A stretch of DNA of 64,000 bases. Source: Actinomyces sp. UMB0138 (GTDB lineage: Bacteria; Bacillota; Negativicutes; Veillonellales; Veillonellaceae). The position numbers were made by a program, and so were the translations under genes. Every line of letters starts with the position of its first letter. The first letter of the stretch is position 1. Shown piece after piece: positions 10,501-24,270 of this stretch. The notes beneath the pieces were generated by a model that saw only the letters and a program-made list of their open reading frames with translations, made no database searches and was not told the origin of the DNA. Location: NCBI RefSeq assembly GCF_002849225.1, contig NZ_PKMC01000001.1:62001-126000 (forward strand). The letters are read 5' to 3'.

Positions 10501-11070
10501 TGCACTCTGCCTAACCGCGACGGCGTGCGCATGGTCAACGACCTGGGTAAGGCTCAGCTGTTCGACGGCCGCTCCGGCGAACCGTTCCCGTACCGCATCG
10601 CGGTCGGTTACAAGTACATGCTGAAGCTACACCACTTGGTTGACGACAAGATCCACGCCCGTTCGACCGGCCCGTACTCGATGATTACCCAGCAGCCGCT
10701 GGGTGGTAAGGCGCAGTTCGGCGGCCAGCGTTTCGGCGAAATGGAAGTTTGGGCAATGGAGGCATACGGTGCCGCCTACGCCTTGCAGGAACTGCTAACC
10801 GTGAAGTCTGACGACATCGTCGGGCGCGTGAAGGTTTACGAGGCGATCGTAAAGGGTGACGACATTCCGGAACCGGGTATCCCCGAATCGTTCCGCGTGC
10901 TCATCCAGGAAATGCGTTCTCTGTGCCTGAACGTTGAGGCACTTGACGCAGAAGGCACAGCGGTTTCGCTGCGCGACGAAGAGGACGATGCTGGCCGTGC
11001 AACCGAGGAGCTGGGGATCAACCTTGGCGCCAGGCCGAACGCTGCATCTTCCACGCTGGATGAGATTTAA
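7576..11070 (+). CDS. rpoB: DNA-directed RNA polymerase beta subunit
   Basis: A full-length beta subunit of 1164 residues, which forms the catalytic cleft of RNA polymerase with RpoC. Recognisable segments include [24 protein letters not shown], the rifampicin pocket ([13 protein letters not shown] from 419 and [13 protein letters not shown] from 435) and [12 protein letters not shown] near the C-terminal third. Asp426, His436 and Ser441 (the positions of Mycobacterium tuberculosis D435, H445 and S450) are wild type, so rifampicin sensitivity is predicted. The start is TTG 7576, with AGGAAGGGA upstream. rpoC follows after nine bases, as usual. Confidence 0.98.
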   Translation: MAALSTSDAPVARHRISFNQIQEPMQLPNLLGLQMQSFDWLLGNEAWKERVEESQASGSNELPAMSGLEEVFAEISPIRDFGETMSLSFREYYFDQPKYSIDECKEKDYTYSAPLFVTAEFVNENTGEIKSQTVFMGDFPLMTPRGTFIINGTERVVVSQLVRSPGVYFERTADKTSDKDIFGCRFIPSRGAWLEMEIDKRENVGVRIDRKRKQSATIFLRALGMTPEEIRTEFKDYPVMLETLEKDPEAIRTTEDAQTDIYRKIRPGEPASAEAGRSLLEGFYFNDKRYDLAKVGRYKINKKLGIETSLDESTLRIEDIITAFKYLLAIHAGQRTFPGMRKGQEVEMRVETDDIDHFGNRRIRAVGELIQVQVRTGMSRMERVVRERMTTQDVEAITPQTLINIRPVVAAIKEFFGTSQLSQFMDQNNPLAGLTHKRRLSALGPGGLSRDRAGMEVRDVHPSHYGRMCPIETPEGPNIGLIGSLASYARINPFGFVETPYRRVVDGKVTDELEYLTADDENGRYIAQASTPMDDEGNILGEEVVCRIAGGDPALVPVEDVDYIDVSARQMCSVATALIPFLEHDDANRALMGANMQRQAVPLLKTEAPMVGTGMERRCAIDAGDSVVAAKAGVVEELDADAISVLNDDGTHQVYKLEKFERSNPGNCSNQHVAVEVGQRVEKGDLLADGPATDGGELALGKNLLVAYMSWEGLNYEDAIILSRRVVQDDVLTSIHIEEHEIDARETKLGLEEITRDIPNVGEDALANLDERGIIRIGAEVTSGDILVGKVTPKGETELTSEERLLRAIFGEKAREVRDTSMRVPHGESGIVIGVREFNDEEDELPPGVKHMVRVYVAQRRKITVGDKMSGRHGNKGVVSKILPVEDMPFMEDGTPVDIILNPLGVPGRMNVGQVLEMHLGWIASQGWDATEALKNNEEWTKLLPKDGLKAPARSLLATPVFDGVQQEELNGLLTCTLPNRDGVRMVNDLGKAQLFDGRSGEPFPYRIAVGYKYMLKLHHLVDDKIHARSTGPYSMITQQPLGGKAQFGGQRFGEMEVWAMEAYGAAYALQELLTVKSDDIVGRVKVYEAIVKGDDIPEPGIPESFRVLIQEMRSLCLNVEALDAEGTAVSLRDEEDDAGRATEELGINLGARPNAASSTLDEI

Positions 11071-11079
11071 GGAGTCGGT

Positions 11080-14976
<3,897 letters not shown>

Positions 14977-14987
14977 ATAGCTGCGAA

Positions 14988-15027
14988 GGCCCGGAACCCC
15001 AGATGGGGCTCCGGGCCTTTTGCTTTT
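14988..15027 (+). terminator. Rho-independent terminator of rpoBC
   Basis: A 12-bp stem with one mismatch (GGCCCGGAACCCC against GGGGCTCCGGGCC, loop AGAT) is followed by TTTTGCTTTT, just after the rpoC stop. Confidence 0.9.
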
Positions 15028-15082
15028 AAAAACAAGGAGGCCAGTGGTAGCGTCAGGTTGCTCACACAAGGGCAAGGAACCT

Positions 15083-15111
15083 TTGACGCACCAGGCCTAT
15101 TGTCGTAATCT
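15083..15111 (+). promoter_or_regulatory. Probable promoter of the str operon
   Basis: TTGACG (15083-15088), a 17-base spacer and TAATCT (15106-15111) form the best sigma-A-type match in the 352-base gap between rpoC and rpsL. The expected start, near 15118, coincides with the first leader hairpin. The rest of the gap holds the terminator and the structured leader, and no gene. Confidence 0.65.
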
Positions 15112-15118
15112 TGACGCT

Positions 15119-15250
15119 GGTACCCGATGCGTCGGGTTACCGCTTTACGCCGCAGCAAGCGGCATCGGGCTTCTACCGTTGAGGCTCCGGACGTTCCAGT
15201 ACAGCCAGTCTGGGCGGGCCGGCCCCTGGCGGTGAACGCTGCCCTGGGGC
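15119..15250 (+). promoter_or_regulatory. Structured 5' leader of the str operon with alternative pairings
   Basis: GGTACCCGA (15119-15127) pairs with TCGGGTTACC (15132-15141) around a TGCG loop, with one bulged T. GCCGC (15149-15153) pairs with GCGGC (15159-15163). In competition with both, CCCGATGC (15123-15130) is perfectly complementary to GCATCGGG (15162-15169). A third hairpin, 15222-15250, pairs GCCCC and GGCGG with CTGCC and GGGGC around TGAACG. Mutually exclusive stems before a ribosomal operon suggest post-transcriptional feedback; the ligand is unknown. Confidence 0.45.
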
Positions 15251-15328
15251 GGTAATCAAAAGTTAGGGATTTCCCAAGGACGCCGGAGCTAAACTTAATC
15301 ATTTCATTTTCTAAACAACGGAGACGTA

Positions 15329-15700
15329 GTGCCTACTATTCAGCAGTTGGTGCGCAAGGGTCGTCAGTCCAGGCGTAGCAAGGTGTCCACACCTGCGCTT
15401 AAGGGCTCCCCGCAGCGCCGTGGCGTGTGCACCCGCGTGTACACCACCACCCCGAAGAAGCCGAACTCCGCTCTGCGTAAGGTTGCCCGTGTGCGCCTTT
15501 CGTCTGGCATCGAAGTTTCGGCGTACATTCCCGGCGAAGGCCACAACCTTCAGGAACACTCCATCGTGCTGGTGCGCGGTGGCCGTGTGAAGGACCTTCC
15601 CGGTGTCCGCTACCGTATTGTCCGCGGCTCGCTAGACACCCAGGGTGTACGCGACCGCAAGCAGGCTCGTTCCCGCTACGGCGCAAAGAAGGAGAAGTAG
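15329..15700 (+). CDS. rpsL: 30S ribosomal protein S12
   Basis: A 123-residue S12, a decoding-centre protein of the small subunit. The [11 protein letters not shown] loop and [13 protein letters not shown] are intact, with Lys43 and Lys88 unaltered; changes at these sites give streptomycin resistance in other bacteria, so a sensitive genotype is predicted. The start is GTG 15329 (CGGAGA upstream). It is the first gene of the str operon, three bases before rpsG. Confidence 0.98.
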   Translation: MPTIQQLVRKGRQSRRSKVSTPALKGSPQRRGVCTRVYTTTPKKPNSALRKVARVRLSSGIEVSAYIPGEGHNLQEHSIVLVRGGRVKDLPGVRYRIVRGSLDTQGVRDRKQARSRYGAKKEK

Positions 15701-15703
15701 TAA

Positions 15704-16174
15704 ATGCCTCGTAAAGGTCCCGCTCCCAAGCGCCCTCTGGCCGTTGACCCGGTCTACGGCTCGACCATCGTCACTCAGCTGGTTAACCGCGTTCTTCTTG
15801 ATGGCAAGAAGTCGCTGGCTGAGCGCATCGTTTACAACGCCCTCGAAGGCGTTCGCGGCAAGACGGATCAGGATCCGGTTGCCGTTCTGAAGCGCGCGCT
15901 TGACAACATCCGTCCGTCCCTCGAAGTTCGCTCTCGCCGCGTCGGTGGCGCCACCTACCAGGTGCCTGTCGAGGTAAAGCCGAACCGTGCAACTACTCTA
16001 GCGTTGCGTTGGTTGGTAGACTTTTCTCGCAAGCGCCGTGAAGGCACCATGACTGATCGTCTGATGAACGAAATCCTGGATGCGTCTAATGGCCTTGGTG
16101 CTTCTGTGAAGAAGCGCGAGGACATGCACAAGATGGCCGAATCCAACAAGGCTTTCGCTCACTACCGCTGGTGA
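15704..16174 (+). CDS. rpsG: 30S ribosomal protein S7
   Basis: A standard 156-residue S7, the primary binder of the 3' major domain of 16S rRNA and organiser of the head. [21 protein letters not shown] and the C-terminal NKAFAHYRW are typical. ATG 15704 follows rpsL after three bases. S7 is the translational repressor of the str operon in Escherichia coli; whether it acts on the leader here is unknown. Confidence 0.98.
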   Translation: MPRKGPAPKRPLAVDPVYGSTIVTQLVNRVLLDGKKSLAERIVYNALEGVRGKTDQDPVAVLKRALDNIRPSLEVRSRRVGGATYQVPVEVKPNRATTLALRWLVDFSRKRREGTMTDRLMNEILDASNGLGASVKKREDMHKMAESNKAFAHYRW

Positions 16175-16241
16175 TCCGCCGGGTTAAGCCGACGGCCACC
16201 GGATTCTTTATCCGTTTCGTCAACAAGTTAGGACAACACCA

Positions 16242-18359
16242 GTGGCACTAGACGTGCTTACCGACCTTACTAAGGTCCGCAACATTGGCATCATGGCTCA
16301 CATCGATGCCGGCAAGACCACCGTGACCGAGCGCATCCTGTTCTACACAGGCATCAATTACAAGATTGGTGAAACCCACGATGGCGCAGGCACCATGGAC
16401 TGGATGGACCAGGAAAAGGAACGCGGCATTACCATTACTTCTGCTGCGACCACCTGCTTCTGGAAAGAAAACCAGATCAACATCATCGACACCCCCGGCC
16501 ACGTTGACTTCACTGTCGAGGTAGAGCGCTCCCTGCGTGTTCTCGACGGTGCTGTTGCCGTGTTCGACGGTAAGGAAGGCGTTGAGCCTCAGTCCGAGAC
16601 CGTGTGGCGTCAGGCTGACAAGTACAACGTCCCCCGTATCTGCTTCGTCAACAAGATGGACAAGCTGGGTGCGGACTTCGATTACTCCGTGGGTACCATT
16701 CGCGAGCGTCTGCACGCTACCCCCGTCGTCATCACCTTCCCGATCGGCGCAGAGCACGATTTCGAGGGCGTCGTTGACGTCCTGCGTATGAAGGCCCTGC
16801 ACTTCCCCGAAAAGGATGCCGATGGCAACGACACCTTCGGTTCGGTTGTCGAAGAATCCGAGATTCCCGCAGAGCTAGCCGACAAGGCTGCTTCCTTGCG
16901 TGAAGAGGCCGTCGAGATCGCAGCTGAGTCTTCTGAAGAACTCATGGAGACCTACCTCGAGACCGGTGAGCTGACCAACGAGCAGATCATTGCTGGTCTG
17001 CGTCAGCGTACTATCGCTTCCGAGGTCTACCCGGTATTCGCGGGTTCCGCATTCAAGAACAAGGGTGTCCAGCCGATGCTGGACGGCGTGCTGGCCTTCC
17101 TGCCCTCGCCGCTCGATGTTCCTCCGGTGCACGGCTTCGAGCCGCGTCACGAGGACGAGGAACTGATCCGTAAGCCTGACGAGAACGAGCCCTTCGCGGC
17201 GCTGGCGTTCAAGGTTGCGGTTCACCCCTTCTATGGCAAGCTGACCTACGTCCGCGTCTACTCCGGTAAGATCAACGCCGGCGACCAGGTTGCTAACTCC
17301 ACCAAGGAAAAGCGCGAGCGCATTGGCAAGATCTTCCAGATGCACTCCAACCACGAGAACCAGGTGGACGAGGCGCACGCAGGTCACATTTACGCTTTCA
17401 TCGGTCTGAAGGAAACCACCACTGGTGACACCCTTTCTGACCAGCAGAAGCAGATCATTCTTGAGTCGATGTCGTTCCCGGATCCGGTTATCCACGTCGC
17501 TATCGAGCCGAAGTCGAAGGCTGACCAGGAAAAGCTGGGTACTGCTATCCAGAAGCTGGCAGAAGAAGACCCGACCTTCACTGTGCGCCTAGACGAAGAA
17601 ACCGGCCAGACCGTTATTGGTGGTATGGGCGAGCTTCACCTGGACGTCCTCGTCGACCGCATGCGTCGCGAGTTCAAGGTTGAAGCAAACGTCGGTGCTC
17701 CGATGGTTGCTTACCGCGAAACCATCAAGAAGGCAGTCGAAAAGGTCGACTACACTCACAAGAAGCAGACTGGTGGTTCCGGCCAGTTCGCAAAGGTGCA
17801 GGTTTCCTTCGAGCCCCTACCGCTCGATGGCGAAGAAACTTACATCTTCGAAGACAAGATCACCGGTGGTCGTGTTCCGCGCGAATACATTCCGTCGGTT
17901 GACGCCGGTATTCAGGATGCAATGGAGTCCGGTATTCTTGCTGGATACCCGCTCGTCGGTGTGAAGGCCACCCTGGTTGATGGCGCATACCACGACGTGG
18001 ACTCCTCTGAAATGGCGTTCAAGATCGCTGGCTCCATGGTCTTCAAGGAGGGCGCTCGCAAGGCAAACCCGGTTCTGCTCGAGCCGGTTATGGCCGTCGA
18101 GGTCCGTACCCCCGAGGAATACATGGGCGATGTGATTGGCGATCTGAACTCTCGCCGTGGCAGTATTTCTGCTATGGAGGATGCGCACGGCATTAAGATC
18201 GTGCGTGCAACCGTGCCTCTATCGGAAATGTTCGGTTATGTCGGAGACCTTCGGTCGAAGACGCAGGGCCGAGCAGTATACTCGATGGAGTTCGACAGCT
18301 ACGCCGAGGTTCCTCGCAACGTTGCTGACGAAATCATTGCAAAGACCCGGGGCGAGTAG
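16242..18359 (+). CDS. fusA: Elongation factor G
   Basis: A 705-residue translocase GTPase that moves tRNA-mRNA after peptide bond formation. The G motifs are in place: AHIDAGKTT (P-loop), DTPGH, and NKMD for guanine specificity, followed by domains II-V. The start GTG 16242 lies 67 bases behind rpsG. Length and domain order match canonical EF-G, and nothing suggests a tetracycline-protection paralogue. The 126-base gap to tuf holds a separate promoter. Confidence 0.98.
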   Translation: MALDVLTDLTKVRNIGIMAHIDAGKTTVTERILFYTGINYKIGETHDGAGTMDWMDQEKERGITITSAATTCFWKENQINIIDTPGHVDFTVEVERSLRVLDGAVAVFDGKEGVEPQSETVWRQADKYNVPRICFVNKMDKLGADFDYSVGTIRERLHATPVVITFPIGAEHDFEGVVDVLRMKALHFPEKDADGNDTFGSVVEESEIPAELADKAASLREEAVEIAAESSEELMETYLETGELTNEQIIAGLRQRTIASEVYPVFAGSAFKNKGVQPMLDGVLAFLPSPLDVPPVHGFEPRHEDEELIRKPDENEPFAALAFKVAVHPFYGKLTYVRVYSGKINAGDQVANSTKEKRERIGKIFQMHSNHENQVDEAHAGHIYAFIGLKETTTGDTLSDQQKQIILESMSFPDPVIHVAIEPKSKADQEKLGTAIQKLAEEDPTFTVRLDEETGQTVIGGMGELHLDVLVDRMRREFKVEANVGAPMVAYRETIKKAVEKVDYTHKKQTGGSGQFAKVQVSFEPLPLDGEETYIFEDKITGGRVPREYIPSVDAGIQDAMESGILAGYPLVGVKATLVDGAYHDVDSSEMAFKIAGSMVFKEGARKANPVLLEPVMAVEVRTPEEYMGDVIGDLNSRRGSISAMEDAHGIKIVRATVPLSEMFGYVGDLRSKTQGRAVYSMEFDSYAEVPRNVADEIIAKTRGE

Positions 18360-18406
18360 GACCCGCGGGTTTGATCCTGCACACAAAATTAAAAACAAAC
18401 CCGTAG

Positions 18407-18435
18407 TGGTCTCATTCGCCTGTTAGGCTTATAAT
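18407..18435 (+). promoter_or_regulatory. Probable separate promoter of tuf
   Basis: TATAAT (18430-18435) lies 17 bases downstream of a weak -35-like TGGTCT (18407-18412). It would give EF-Tu its own transcript in addition to read-through from fusA. Just upstream, CGGGTTTG (18366-18373) can pair with CAAACCCG (18396-18403). Confidence 0.5.
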
Positions 18436-18485
18436 CAGCCAAAGGCTTATTTGAGAGTAACTACCCGAGTCCCAGGAGGACAAAA

Positions 18486-19676
18486 GTGGCTAAGGCCCAG
18501 TACGACAAGTCCAAGCCGCACGTAAACGTCGGCACCATCGGTCACGTTGACCATGGTAAAACCACTACCACTGCAGCTATCACCAAGGTGCTGCACGACA
18601 AGTACCCCGATCTGAACGAGTTCACCCCGTTCGACGAGGTCGACAACGCTCCTGAAGAGCGCGATCGTGGTATTACCATTAACGTCTCCCACGTCGAGTA
18701 CCAGACCGAGAAGCGTCACTACGCTCACGTAGATGCTCCCGGCCACGCCGACTACATCAAGAACATGATTACCGGTGCGGCTCAGATGGACGGCGCAATC
18801 CTAGTTGTAGCCGCCACCGATGGCCCGATGGCTCAGACTCGCGAGCACGTTCTGCTCGCCCGTCAGGTCGGTGTGCCCGTAATCCTCGTCGCCCTGAACA
18901 AGGCCGACATGGTTGATGACGAAGAAATGCTGGAACTGGTCGAGGAAGAAGTTCGCGACCTGCTGAACTCCCAGGATTTCGATGGCGACAACGCTCCTGT
19001 AATCCGCATCTCCGCTCTGAAGGCCCTCGAAGGCGATCCGGAATGGGTTGCTCAGATTGAGAAGCTGATGGACGCAGTCGACGAGTACATCCCGACTCCG
19101 GAGCGCGACCTCGACAAGCCGTTCCTGATGCCGATCGAAGACGTCTTCACCATTACCGGCCGTGGCACCGTTGTGACCGGTCGTGCAGAGCGCGGCAAGC
19201 TCGCTCTGAACTCTGAAGTCGAAATCGTTGGTATTCGCGAAACCCAGAAGACCACCGTCACCGGCATCGAAATGTTCCACAAGACCATGGACGAAGCCTG
19301 GGCAGGCGAAAACTGTGGTCTGCTGCTGCGTGGCACCAAGCGCGAAGATGTTGAGCGTGGCCAGGTTGTCTGCCAGCCCGGCTCGATCACTCCTCACACC
19401 CAGTTCAAGGGTCAGGTCTACATCCTGAAGAAGGAAGAAGGCGGACGCCACAAGTCCTTCTACTCGAACTACCGCCCGCAGTTCTACTTCCGTACCACTG
19501 ACGTGACCGGTATCATCCAGCTGCCCGAGGGCAAGGAAATGGTCATGCCTGGCGACACCACCGAGATCGAGGTTGAACTGATTCACCCGATCGCTATGGA
19601 AGTTGGCCTCGGCTTCGCTATCCGTGAGGGTGGCCGCACCGTTGGCTCCGGTCGTGTGACCGAAATCGAGAAGTAA
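18486..19676 (+). CDS. tuf: Elongation factor Tu
   Basis: EF-Tu of 396 residues, which delivers aminoacyl-tRNA to the ribosome. GHVDHGKTT, the DAPGHADY switch region and NKAD are canonical, as are the beta-barrel segments after about residue 205. The start GTG 18486 is preceded by a strong AGGAGG. Only one tuf is seen in this window. Transcription ends at the hairpin 19701-19732. Confidence 0.98.
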   Translation: MAKAQYDKSKPHVNVGTIGHVDHGKTTTTAAITKVLHDKYPDLNEFTPFDEVDNAPEERDRGITINVSHVEYQTEKRHYAHVDAPGHADYIKNMITGAAQMDGAILVVAATDGPMAQTREHVLLARQVGVPVILVALNKADMVDDEEMLELVEEEVRDLLNSQDFDGDNAPVIRISALKALEGDPEWVAQIEKLMDAVDEYIPTPERDLDKPFLMPIEDVFTITGRGTVVTGRAERGKLALNSEVEIVGIRETQKTTVTGIEMFHKTMDEAWAGENCGLLLRGTKREDVERGQVVCQPGSITPHTQFKGQVYILKKEEGGRHKSFYSNYRPQFYFRTTDVTGIIQLPEGKEMVMPGDTTEIEVELIHPIAMEVGLGFAIREGGRTVGSGRVTEIEK

Positions 19677-19700
19677 GCTTTTCGATTAGCGAATAGCTCT

Positions 19701-19736
19701 AGTGGGCCCGCCTGCATTGCAGGTGGGCCCACTTTT
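19701..19736 (+). terminator. Terminator of the str/tuf operon
   Basis: AGTGGGCCCGCCTGCA pairs almost perfectly with TGCAGGTGGGCCCACT (one G-U pair) and is followed by TTTTT. Confidence 0.92.
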
Positions 19737-19758
19737 TGTGTAAGGGTAAGGAGATGCA

Positions 19759-21159
19759 GTGGGTAGAAGTCGCATTGAGGTGGATTTGCCGCTCCAGCTG
19801 GATCGGGCGGATTCGGCTTCGTTGCCCTCGCAGATCGTCGGTGAGCTGCGGAAGGCGATCGGCAGGGGAGTGCTCATTGCTGGGGATACTATGCCTTCCT
19901 CGCGGGCGCTGGCCAAATCTTTGCGTCTCTCCCGCGGCTCAGTTGTTGCCGCGTACGAACAACTGGCAGCCGAGGGATATTTGGAAGCCACGCGCGGTGG
20001 GGGTACACGGGTTAGTACGCAGTTGGAGGATTTGCACCCAACATTAGCCCAGGCCAAGCCGGAAAAACGGCCTCAGCAAAAGGTGGGGGGCTCGCCTTCG
20101 CTTTCGTTGCTTCCCGGTATACCCTTTGAGTCGTCGTTACAAGAGGCGCCTTGGCGAGCGGCGTGGCGAAGCGGAGCGAAACTACTGGACGAGCTCGACC
20201 TGCCAGAGGTGCTGGCTGAGCATCTGCGTCATCTGCGTTCGGTGGTGGTTTCGCCGCAAAATATCATGGTTACTTCCGGGGCTAGAGACGGCCTAGCCAC
20301 GGTGCTGCATACGTTTCGATACTTGAAGGGACGCCCCGCCAAAGTGGGCTTTGAATCTCCGGGTAACCGCCATTTGCGCACGGTGGTGCGACTGCTTGGC
20401 CACGAGGTGGTGGCCGTGCCTATTGACGACGAAGGTGTCATGGTTCGGGCTCTGGAGGGACTGGATCTGGACCTGTTGGTGGTTACCCCCTCGCATCAGT
20501 ATCCGGCAGGGGCATCCATGTCCGCCTCTAGGCGCTTTGCGGTCCTGGAGTGGGCCCGCACCAGAAGGGTAGTGGTGGTAGAGGACGACTACGACTCGCT
20601 GCTGAGGCACGTTTCGGCTCCCTTGCCGGCGCTGGCATCGCTAGATGACCCTGCCGACCCGCATGTGATCTTGCTGGGGACGTTCTCTACTTTGCTGACT
20701 CCGCGCATGTCTGCGGGGTGGTTGAGTGCTCCTAAGCCGCTGTTCCAGAAGATGGCAAAAGTACGGTCGGGATTAGGAAATCCGGTTAGTTCCATCACGG
20801 CGCAGGCATTGGCGGCATACGTTTCGTCCGGAGAACTTGCTAGGCATACGCGAAGGATGCGCCGTCTGTACAAAGCTCGCTCTAAGACATTGCGGGAGTC
20901 TCTGGAGAGGGTGCCGGGGGTACGGATTTTGGCCCAGGCCTCTGGCTTGAACGCTGCGCTTACGACGTCGTCCTACCCCGAGGGCGCCCTGGTGTCGCGC
21001 TGCGAAGAAGCGGGGTTGCGGGTGCGCGGGCTGCACGATTATTGGGGAGAGGCATCCTGGCATGTGGGCCTGATGGTAGGAGTGGGAGCGCTGAAAGAAG
21101 AAGAATTCCAGATAGCCGTTGATCGGCTAGTCCAGGCCTGTTCTCCCAGGCCAAAATAG
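19759..21159 (+). CDS. MocR-like GntR/aminotransferase regulator lacking the PLP lysine
   Basis: A 466-residue fusion of a GntR winged helix (residues 10-88, with MPSSRALAKSLRLSRGSV as the recognition region) to a class I aminotransferase-like domain (about 120-460), the MocR architecture. Family features are TPSHQYPAG (243-251) and EDDYDS (275-280). The segment that should read GTFSK, with the PLP Schiff-base lysine, reads GTFST (307-311), and the downstream arginine that normally contacts the cofactor phosphate is serine. It may therefore sense another ligand or none. The start GTG 19759 has AAGGAG upstream. It sits alone between tuf and the S10 operon, with no pdxS/pdxT or transporter beside it; its target is unknown. 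Confidence 0.85.
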   Translation: MGRSRIEVDLPLQLDRADSASLPSQIVGELRKAIGRGVLIAGDTMPSSRALAKSLRLSRGSVVAAYEQLAAEGYLEATRGGGTRVSTQLEDLHPTLAQAKPEKRPQQKVGGSPSLSLLPGIPFESSLQEAPWRAAWRSGAKLLDELDLPEVLAEHLRHLRSVVVSPQNIMVTSGARDGLATVLHTFRYLKGRPAKVGFESPGNRHLRTVVRLLGHEVVAVPIDDEGVMVRALEGLDLDLLVVTPSHQYPAGASMSASRRFAVLEWARTRRVVVVEDDYDSLLRHVSAPLPALASLDDPADPHVILLGTFSTLLTPRMSAGWLSAPKPLFQKMAKVRSGLGNPVSSITAQALAAYVSSGELARHTRRMRRLYKARSKTLRESLERVPGVRILAQASGLNAALTTSSYPEGALVSRCEEAGLRVRGLHDYWGEASWHVGLMVGVGALKEEEFQIAVDRLVQACSPRPK

Positions 21160-21186
21160 GGGAGCGCTCCGCTCAATCGCCCCCGC

Positions 21187-21407
21187 GCGACACGCCCGAG
21201 TACGGGTAGCGGTACAACTCACACAGAAACCGCCTTTTATGCGAGGGCGAAGACTGTTATTGTAGATAACCGGTCTTCCGAAATGGCGCATTCGTGCGCC
21301 CGCTTTGGAAAACCGGCAGTCATAACTGCTCGAAAGAGCAGACGAGGCTGTTAGATAAGGAGAAACCACAAACTCGGCGCCGCAGAACATATGCGACACG
21401 CCCGAGT
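21187..21407 (+). repeat. 15-bp direct repeat flanking the S10 leader
   Basis: GCGACACGCCCGAGT occurs at 21187-21201 and again at 21393-21407, one copy just after the mocR-like gene and one 45 bases before rpsJ. The second copy can fold on itself (CGAC and ACGC with GCGT and GTCG). Function unknown. Confidence 0.6.
21270..21341 (+). ncRNA. Structured S10-operon leader RNA (tetraloop hairpins)
   Basis: Outer stem CCGGTCTTCC (21270-21279) pairs with GGAAAACCGG (21307-21316) with one mismatch. It encloses a perfect GGCGCA/TGCGCC stem with a TTCG tetraloop (21285-21300). Ten bases later CTGCTC and GAGCAG (21326-21341) close a GAAA tetraloop. Two perfect tetraloop hairpins in a 293-base non-coding stretch before rpsJ strongly suggest a folded leader. 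In Escherichia coli, L4 binds such a leader; the equivalent here is inference. The promoter was not placed. Confidence 0.55.
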
Positions 21408-21452
21408 GCGTGGGTCGGCAAAATACGACATCAAAGATAGAGGTATGACGGC

Positions 21453-21761
21453 ATGGCGGGACAGAAAATCCGCATCCGGCTGAAGTCCTATGACCACGAG
21501 GTCATCGACTCTTCGGCCCGCAAGATCGTCGACACGGTCACGCGCGCCGGCGCCACCGTGGTGGGCCCAGTGCCCCTGCCGACCGAAAAGAACGTGTTCT
21601 GCGTTATTCGGTCGCCGCACAAGTACAAGGACAGCCGTGAGCATTTTGAAATGCGCACGCACAAGCGTCTAATCGACATCATTGACCCGACGCCCACGGC
21701 AGTAGATTCGCTCATGCGACTCGATCTGCCCGCTGACGTCAACATTGAGATCAAACTCTGA
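21453..21761 (+). CDS. rpsJ: 30S ribosomal protein S10
   Basis: A 102-residue S10, a head protein of the small subunit, which also pairs with NusB in antitermination in other bacteria. [17 protein letters not shown] at the N-terminus and the [13 protein letters not shown]-terminus are typical. ATG 21453 opens the S10 operon after the structured leader. Confidence 0.98.
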   Translation: MAGQKIRIRLKSYDHEVIDSSARKIVDTVTRAGATVVGPVPLPTEKNVFCVIRSPHKYKDSREHFEMRTHKRLIDIIDPTPTAVDSLMRLDLPADVNIEIKL

Positions 21762-21772
21762 GGAACTCTGCC

Positions 21773-22441
21773 ATGAGCACGCTAAAGCAGACTGCGCCCG
21801 CAGTGCCCGTGAAGGCACTTCTCGGCCGCAAGCTAGGCATGACTCAGGTGTGGGATCAGGACAAGAAACTAGTCCCCATCACAGTCGTGCAGGTTGAAAA
21901 GAACGTGGTGAGCCAGATCCGTAACAACGAGACGGATGGTTACGAGGCAATTCAGCTAGCCTTCGGCGAGCTGGACCCCCGTAAGGTCACCAAGCCCCTA
22001 AAGGGACATTTTGAGAAGGCTGGGGTAGCCCCCCGCCGTCACATTGTGGAAATCCGTACCCCCGATGCTGGCGAATACGAACTCGGCCAGGAACTGGCTG
22101 CCGACGTCTTCGAGGCCGGCACCAAGGTCGACGTCACTGGCAAGACCAAGGGTAAGGGCTTCGCAGGCGTCATGAAGCGTCACGGCTTCGGTGGCGGCCC
22201 CGCAAGCCACGGTGCCCACCGTATCCACCGCAAGCCCGGTTCTATCGGCGCTTGTGCAACTCCAGGCCGCATTTTCAAGGGCCTGCGTATGGCCGGCCGC
22301 ATGGGCTCCGCCCGCCGGACCATCCAGAATCTGACGGTCCACGCAGTTGACGCCGAAAAGGGCATCCTGCTCATCACCGGCGCCATCCCCGGTCCCAAGA
22401 ACGGGATCGTTGTGGTCCGCACTGCCGTGAAGGGTGCGTGA
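21773..22441 (+). CDS. rplC: 50S ribosomal protein L3
   Basis: A 222-residue L3, an early-assembly protein near the peptidyl-transferase centre. [13 protein letters not shown] marks the N-terminus, and the long loop [21 protein letters not shown] reaches the active-site region. It lies 11 bases after rpsJ, and its TGA overlaps a GTG that could start rplD. Confidence 0.98.
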   Translation: MSTLKQTAPAVPVKALLGRKLGMTQVWDQDKKLVPITVVQVEKNVVSQIRNNETDGYEAIQLAFGELDPRKVTKPLKGHFEKAGVAPRRHIVEIRTPDAGEYELGQELAADVFEAGTKVDVTGKTKGKGFAGVMKRHGFGGGPASHGAHRIHRKPGSIGACATPGRIFKGLRMAGRMGSARRTIQNLTVHAVDAEKGILLITGAIPGPKNGIVVVRTAVKGA

Positions 22442-22443
22442 AC

Positions 22444-23094
22444 ATGTCTGAGAAACTGACTATCGACATTGTGGATGCCGAAGGCAAGGCCACCGGCACT
22501 TATGAACTTCCGGCCGAAATCTTCGACCGCGAACTCAACATTCCGCTGATTCACCAGGTCGTCGTCGCCCAGTTGGCTGCTGCCCGTCAGGGCACCCACG
22601 CCACCAAGACCCGTGGCAACGTCCGCGGTGGCGGCAAGAAGCCTTGGAAGCAGAAGGGCACCGGTCGTGCTCGTCAGGGATCCATCCGCTCCCCGCAGTG
22701 GGTTGGCGGCGGTGTCTCTCACGGCCCTCAGCCTCGCGACTACTCCCAGCGGACCCCCAAGAAGATGAAGCTTGGCGCTCTGTACTCGGCTCTTTCGGAT
22801 CGCTTCCGCAAGGACCGTATGCACGTCGTCTCCAAGTTCATGGATGTGGATGCCACTCCGAAGACCAAGGCTGCTAAGGCTGTTGTTGAGGCTCTGGTTG
22901 CAGAGCGTCACCCGCTAGTAGTCCTGGATCGCGAAGAGCTGTCCACCGCGTCCTCGCTGTCGAACCTGCAGGAAGTTACCTTCCTCTGGGCAGACCAGCT
23001 GAACACCTACGACGTAGTTGACGCTGACGATGTCATCTTCACCACCGCCGCCCTCGACAAGTTCCTGGGCAAAGGCAAGGAGGAAGACAAGTGA
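22444..23094 (+). CDS. rplD: 50S ribosomal protein L4
   Basis: L4 of about 216 residues, which lines the exit tunnel. The extended loop shows [20 protein letters not shown] and the following RSPQWVGGG, the macrolide-relevant part. Two starts are possible: GTG 22438 overlapping the rplC stop, or ATG 22444. AAGGG upstream is spaced correctly only for ATG 22444, which also gives the usual MSEK N-terminus. It is the candidate autoregulator of the operon by analogy with Escherichia coli. Confidence 0.96.
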   Translation: MSEKLTIDIVDAEGKATGTYELPAEIFDRELNIPLIHQVVVAQLAAARQGTHATKTRGNVRGGGKKPWKQKGTGRARQGSIRSPQWVGGGVSHGPQPRDYSQRTPKKMKLGALYSALSDRFRKDRMHVVSKFMDVDATPKTKAAKAVVEALVAERHPLVVLDREELSTASSLSNLQEVTFLWADQLNTYDVVDADDVIFTTAALDKFLGKGKEEDK

Positions 23095-23396
23095 GCCTCG
23101 AAAAGCATAGGAATCCACGCGACATCATCATCGCGCCGATCGTTTCCGAAAAGGCCTACAGCCTGATGGATCAGGGCAAGTACACCTTCGAGGTGGAAAA
23201 GTCCGCGAAGAAGCCGGCTATCAAGGCCGCTATTGAATCCATCTTCGGCGTCAAGGTTGCCTCGGTGAACACGATCAACCGCCAGGGCAAGCGCGTTCGC
23301 ACCCGCACCGGCTATGGCAAGCGCAAGGACACCAAGCGCGCGATTGTCACGCTGCGCGAAGGCACCATCGACATCTTTGGCGATTCGGTTGCCTGA
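23091..23396 (+). CDS. rplW: 50S ribosomal protein L23
   Basis: A 101-residue L23 at the tunnel exit, the docking site of trigger factor and [17 protein letters not shown] and the [16 protein letters not shown] loop are characteristic. The start GTG 23091 overlaps the rplD stop as GTGA, with AAGGAGG upstream, indicating coupled translation. Confidence 0.97.
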   Translation: MSLEKHRNPRDIIIAPIVSEKAYSLMDQGKYTFEVEKSAKKPAIKAAIESIFGVKVASVNTINRQGKRVRTRTGYGKRKDTKRAIVTLREGTIDIFGDSVA

Positions 23397-23419
23397 GCCG
23401 GGGGAAATAGAGGAATAAC

Positions 23420-24256
23420 ATGGGAATCCGCAAATACAAGCCGACGACCCCGGGTCGCCGCTTCTCCTCGGTGTCTGACTTTTCGGAACTTACCAGGTCG
23501 ACACCCGAGAAGTCGCTTCTCCGTCCGCTAACTAAGACTGGTGGCCGTAACTCTTACGGTCGCGTGACTGCTCGCCGTCGCGGCGGCGGCCACAAGCGCC
23601 AGTATCGCGTGATCGACTTCCGTCGTCACGATAAGGACGGCATCCCGGCTAAGGTCGCACACATTGAATACGATCCGAACCGCACGGCCAACATTGCTCT
23701 TCTGCACTTCGCAGATGGCGCAAAGCGTTACATCCTGCACCCCGCAGGTGTGAAGCAGGGCGACCAGATCGAGCAAGGCCCAAGCGCTGATATCAAGCCC
23801 GGCAACTGCCTGCCGCTTCGCAACATTCCGCTAGGTACTGTTGTGCACGCTGTAGAGCTGAAGCCCGGCGGCGGCGCCAAGATTGCCCGCTCCGCTGGCT
23901 CCTCCGTGCAGCTAGTAGCTAAGGAAGGCCGCTTCGCTCAGCTGCGTATGCCCTCCGGCGAAATCCGCAACGTTGAGGCCGATTGCCGCGCTACCGTTGG
24001 TCAGGTTGGCAACGCCGAGCAGATCAACATCAACTGGGGCAAGGCCGGTCGTCTGCGTTGGAAGGGACGCCGCCCGAAGGTTCGCGGTGTCGCTATGAAC
24101 CCGATCGATCACCCGCACGGTGGTGGCGAAGGCCGCACTTCCGGTGGCCGTCACCCAGTGTCGCCTTGGGGCAAGCCCGAAGGCCGCACCCGCCGTCCGA
24201 ACAAGCCCAGCGACAAGCTCATTGTGCGTCGTCGCCGGACCGGCAAGAAGCGCTGA
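23420..24256 (+). CDS. rplB: 50S ribosomal protein L2
   Basis: A 278-residue L2, required for subunit association and peptidyl-transferase assembly. [17 protein letters not shown] and the conserved [17 protein letters not shown] near the C-terminus, with the functionally important histidine, are present. ATG 23420 follows rplW by 23 bases. Confidence 0.98.
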   Translation: MGIRKYKPTTPGRRFSSVSDFSELTRSTPEKSLLRPLTKTGGRNSYGRVTARRRGGGHKRQYRVIDFRRHDKDGIPAKVAHIEYDPNRTANIALLHFADGAKRYILHPAGVKQGDQIEQGPSADIKPGNCLPLRNIPLGTVVHAVELKPGGGAKIARSAGSSVQLVAKEGRFAQLRMPSGEIRNVEADCRATVGQVGNAEQININWGKAGRLRWKGRRPKVRGVAMNPIDHPHGGGEGRTSGGRHPVSPWGKPEGRTRRPNKPSDKLIVRRRRTGKKR

Positions 24257-24270
24257 TTAGGAGTTAGACG

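Noticed and set aside
15028..15328. A small gene between rpoC and rpsL
   Set aside because: A frame at 15020-15235 exists but starts next to the terminator and covers the promoter and hairpins; no protein-like pattern.
18366..18403. Terminator after fusA
   Set aside because: The CGGGTTTG/CAAACCCG stem has a 22-base loop and no T-tract; a pause or leader structure is as likely.
18801..19586. Antisense frame of 261 residues inside tuf
   Set aside because: Common artefact opposite strongly biased genes.
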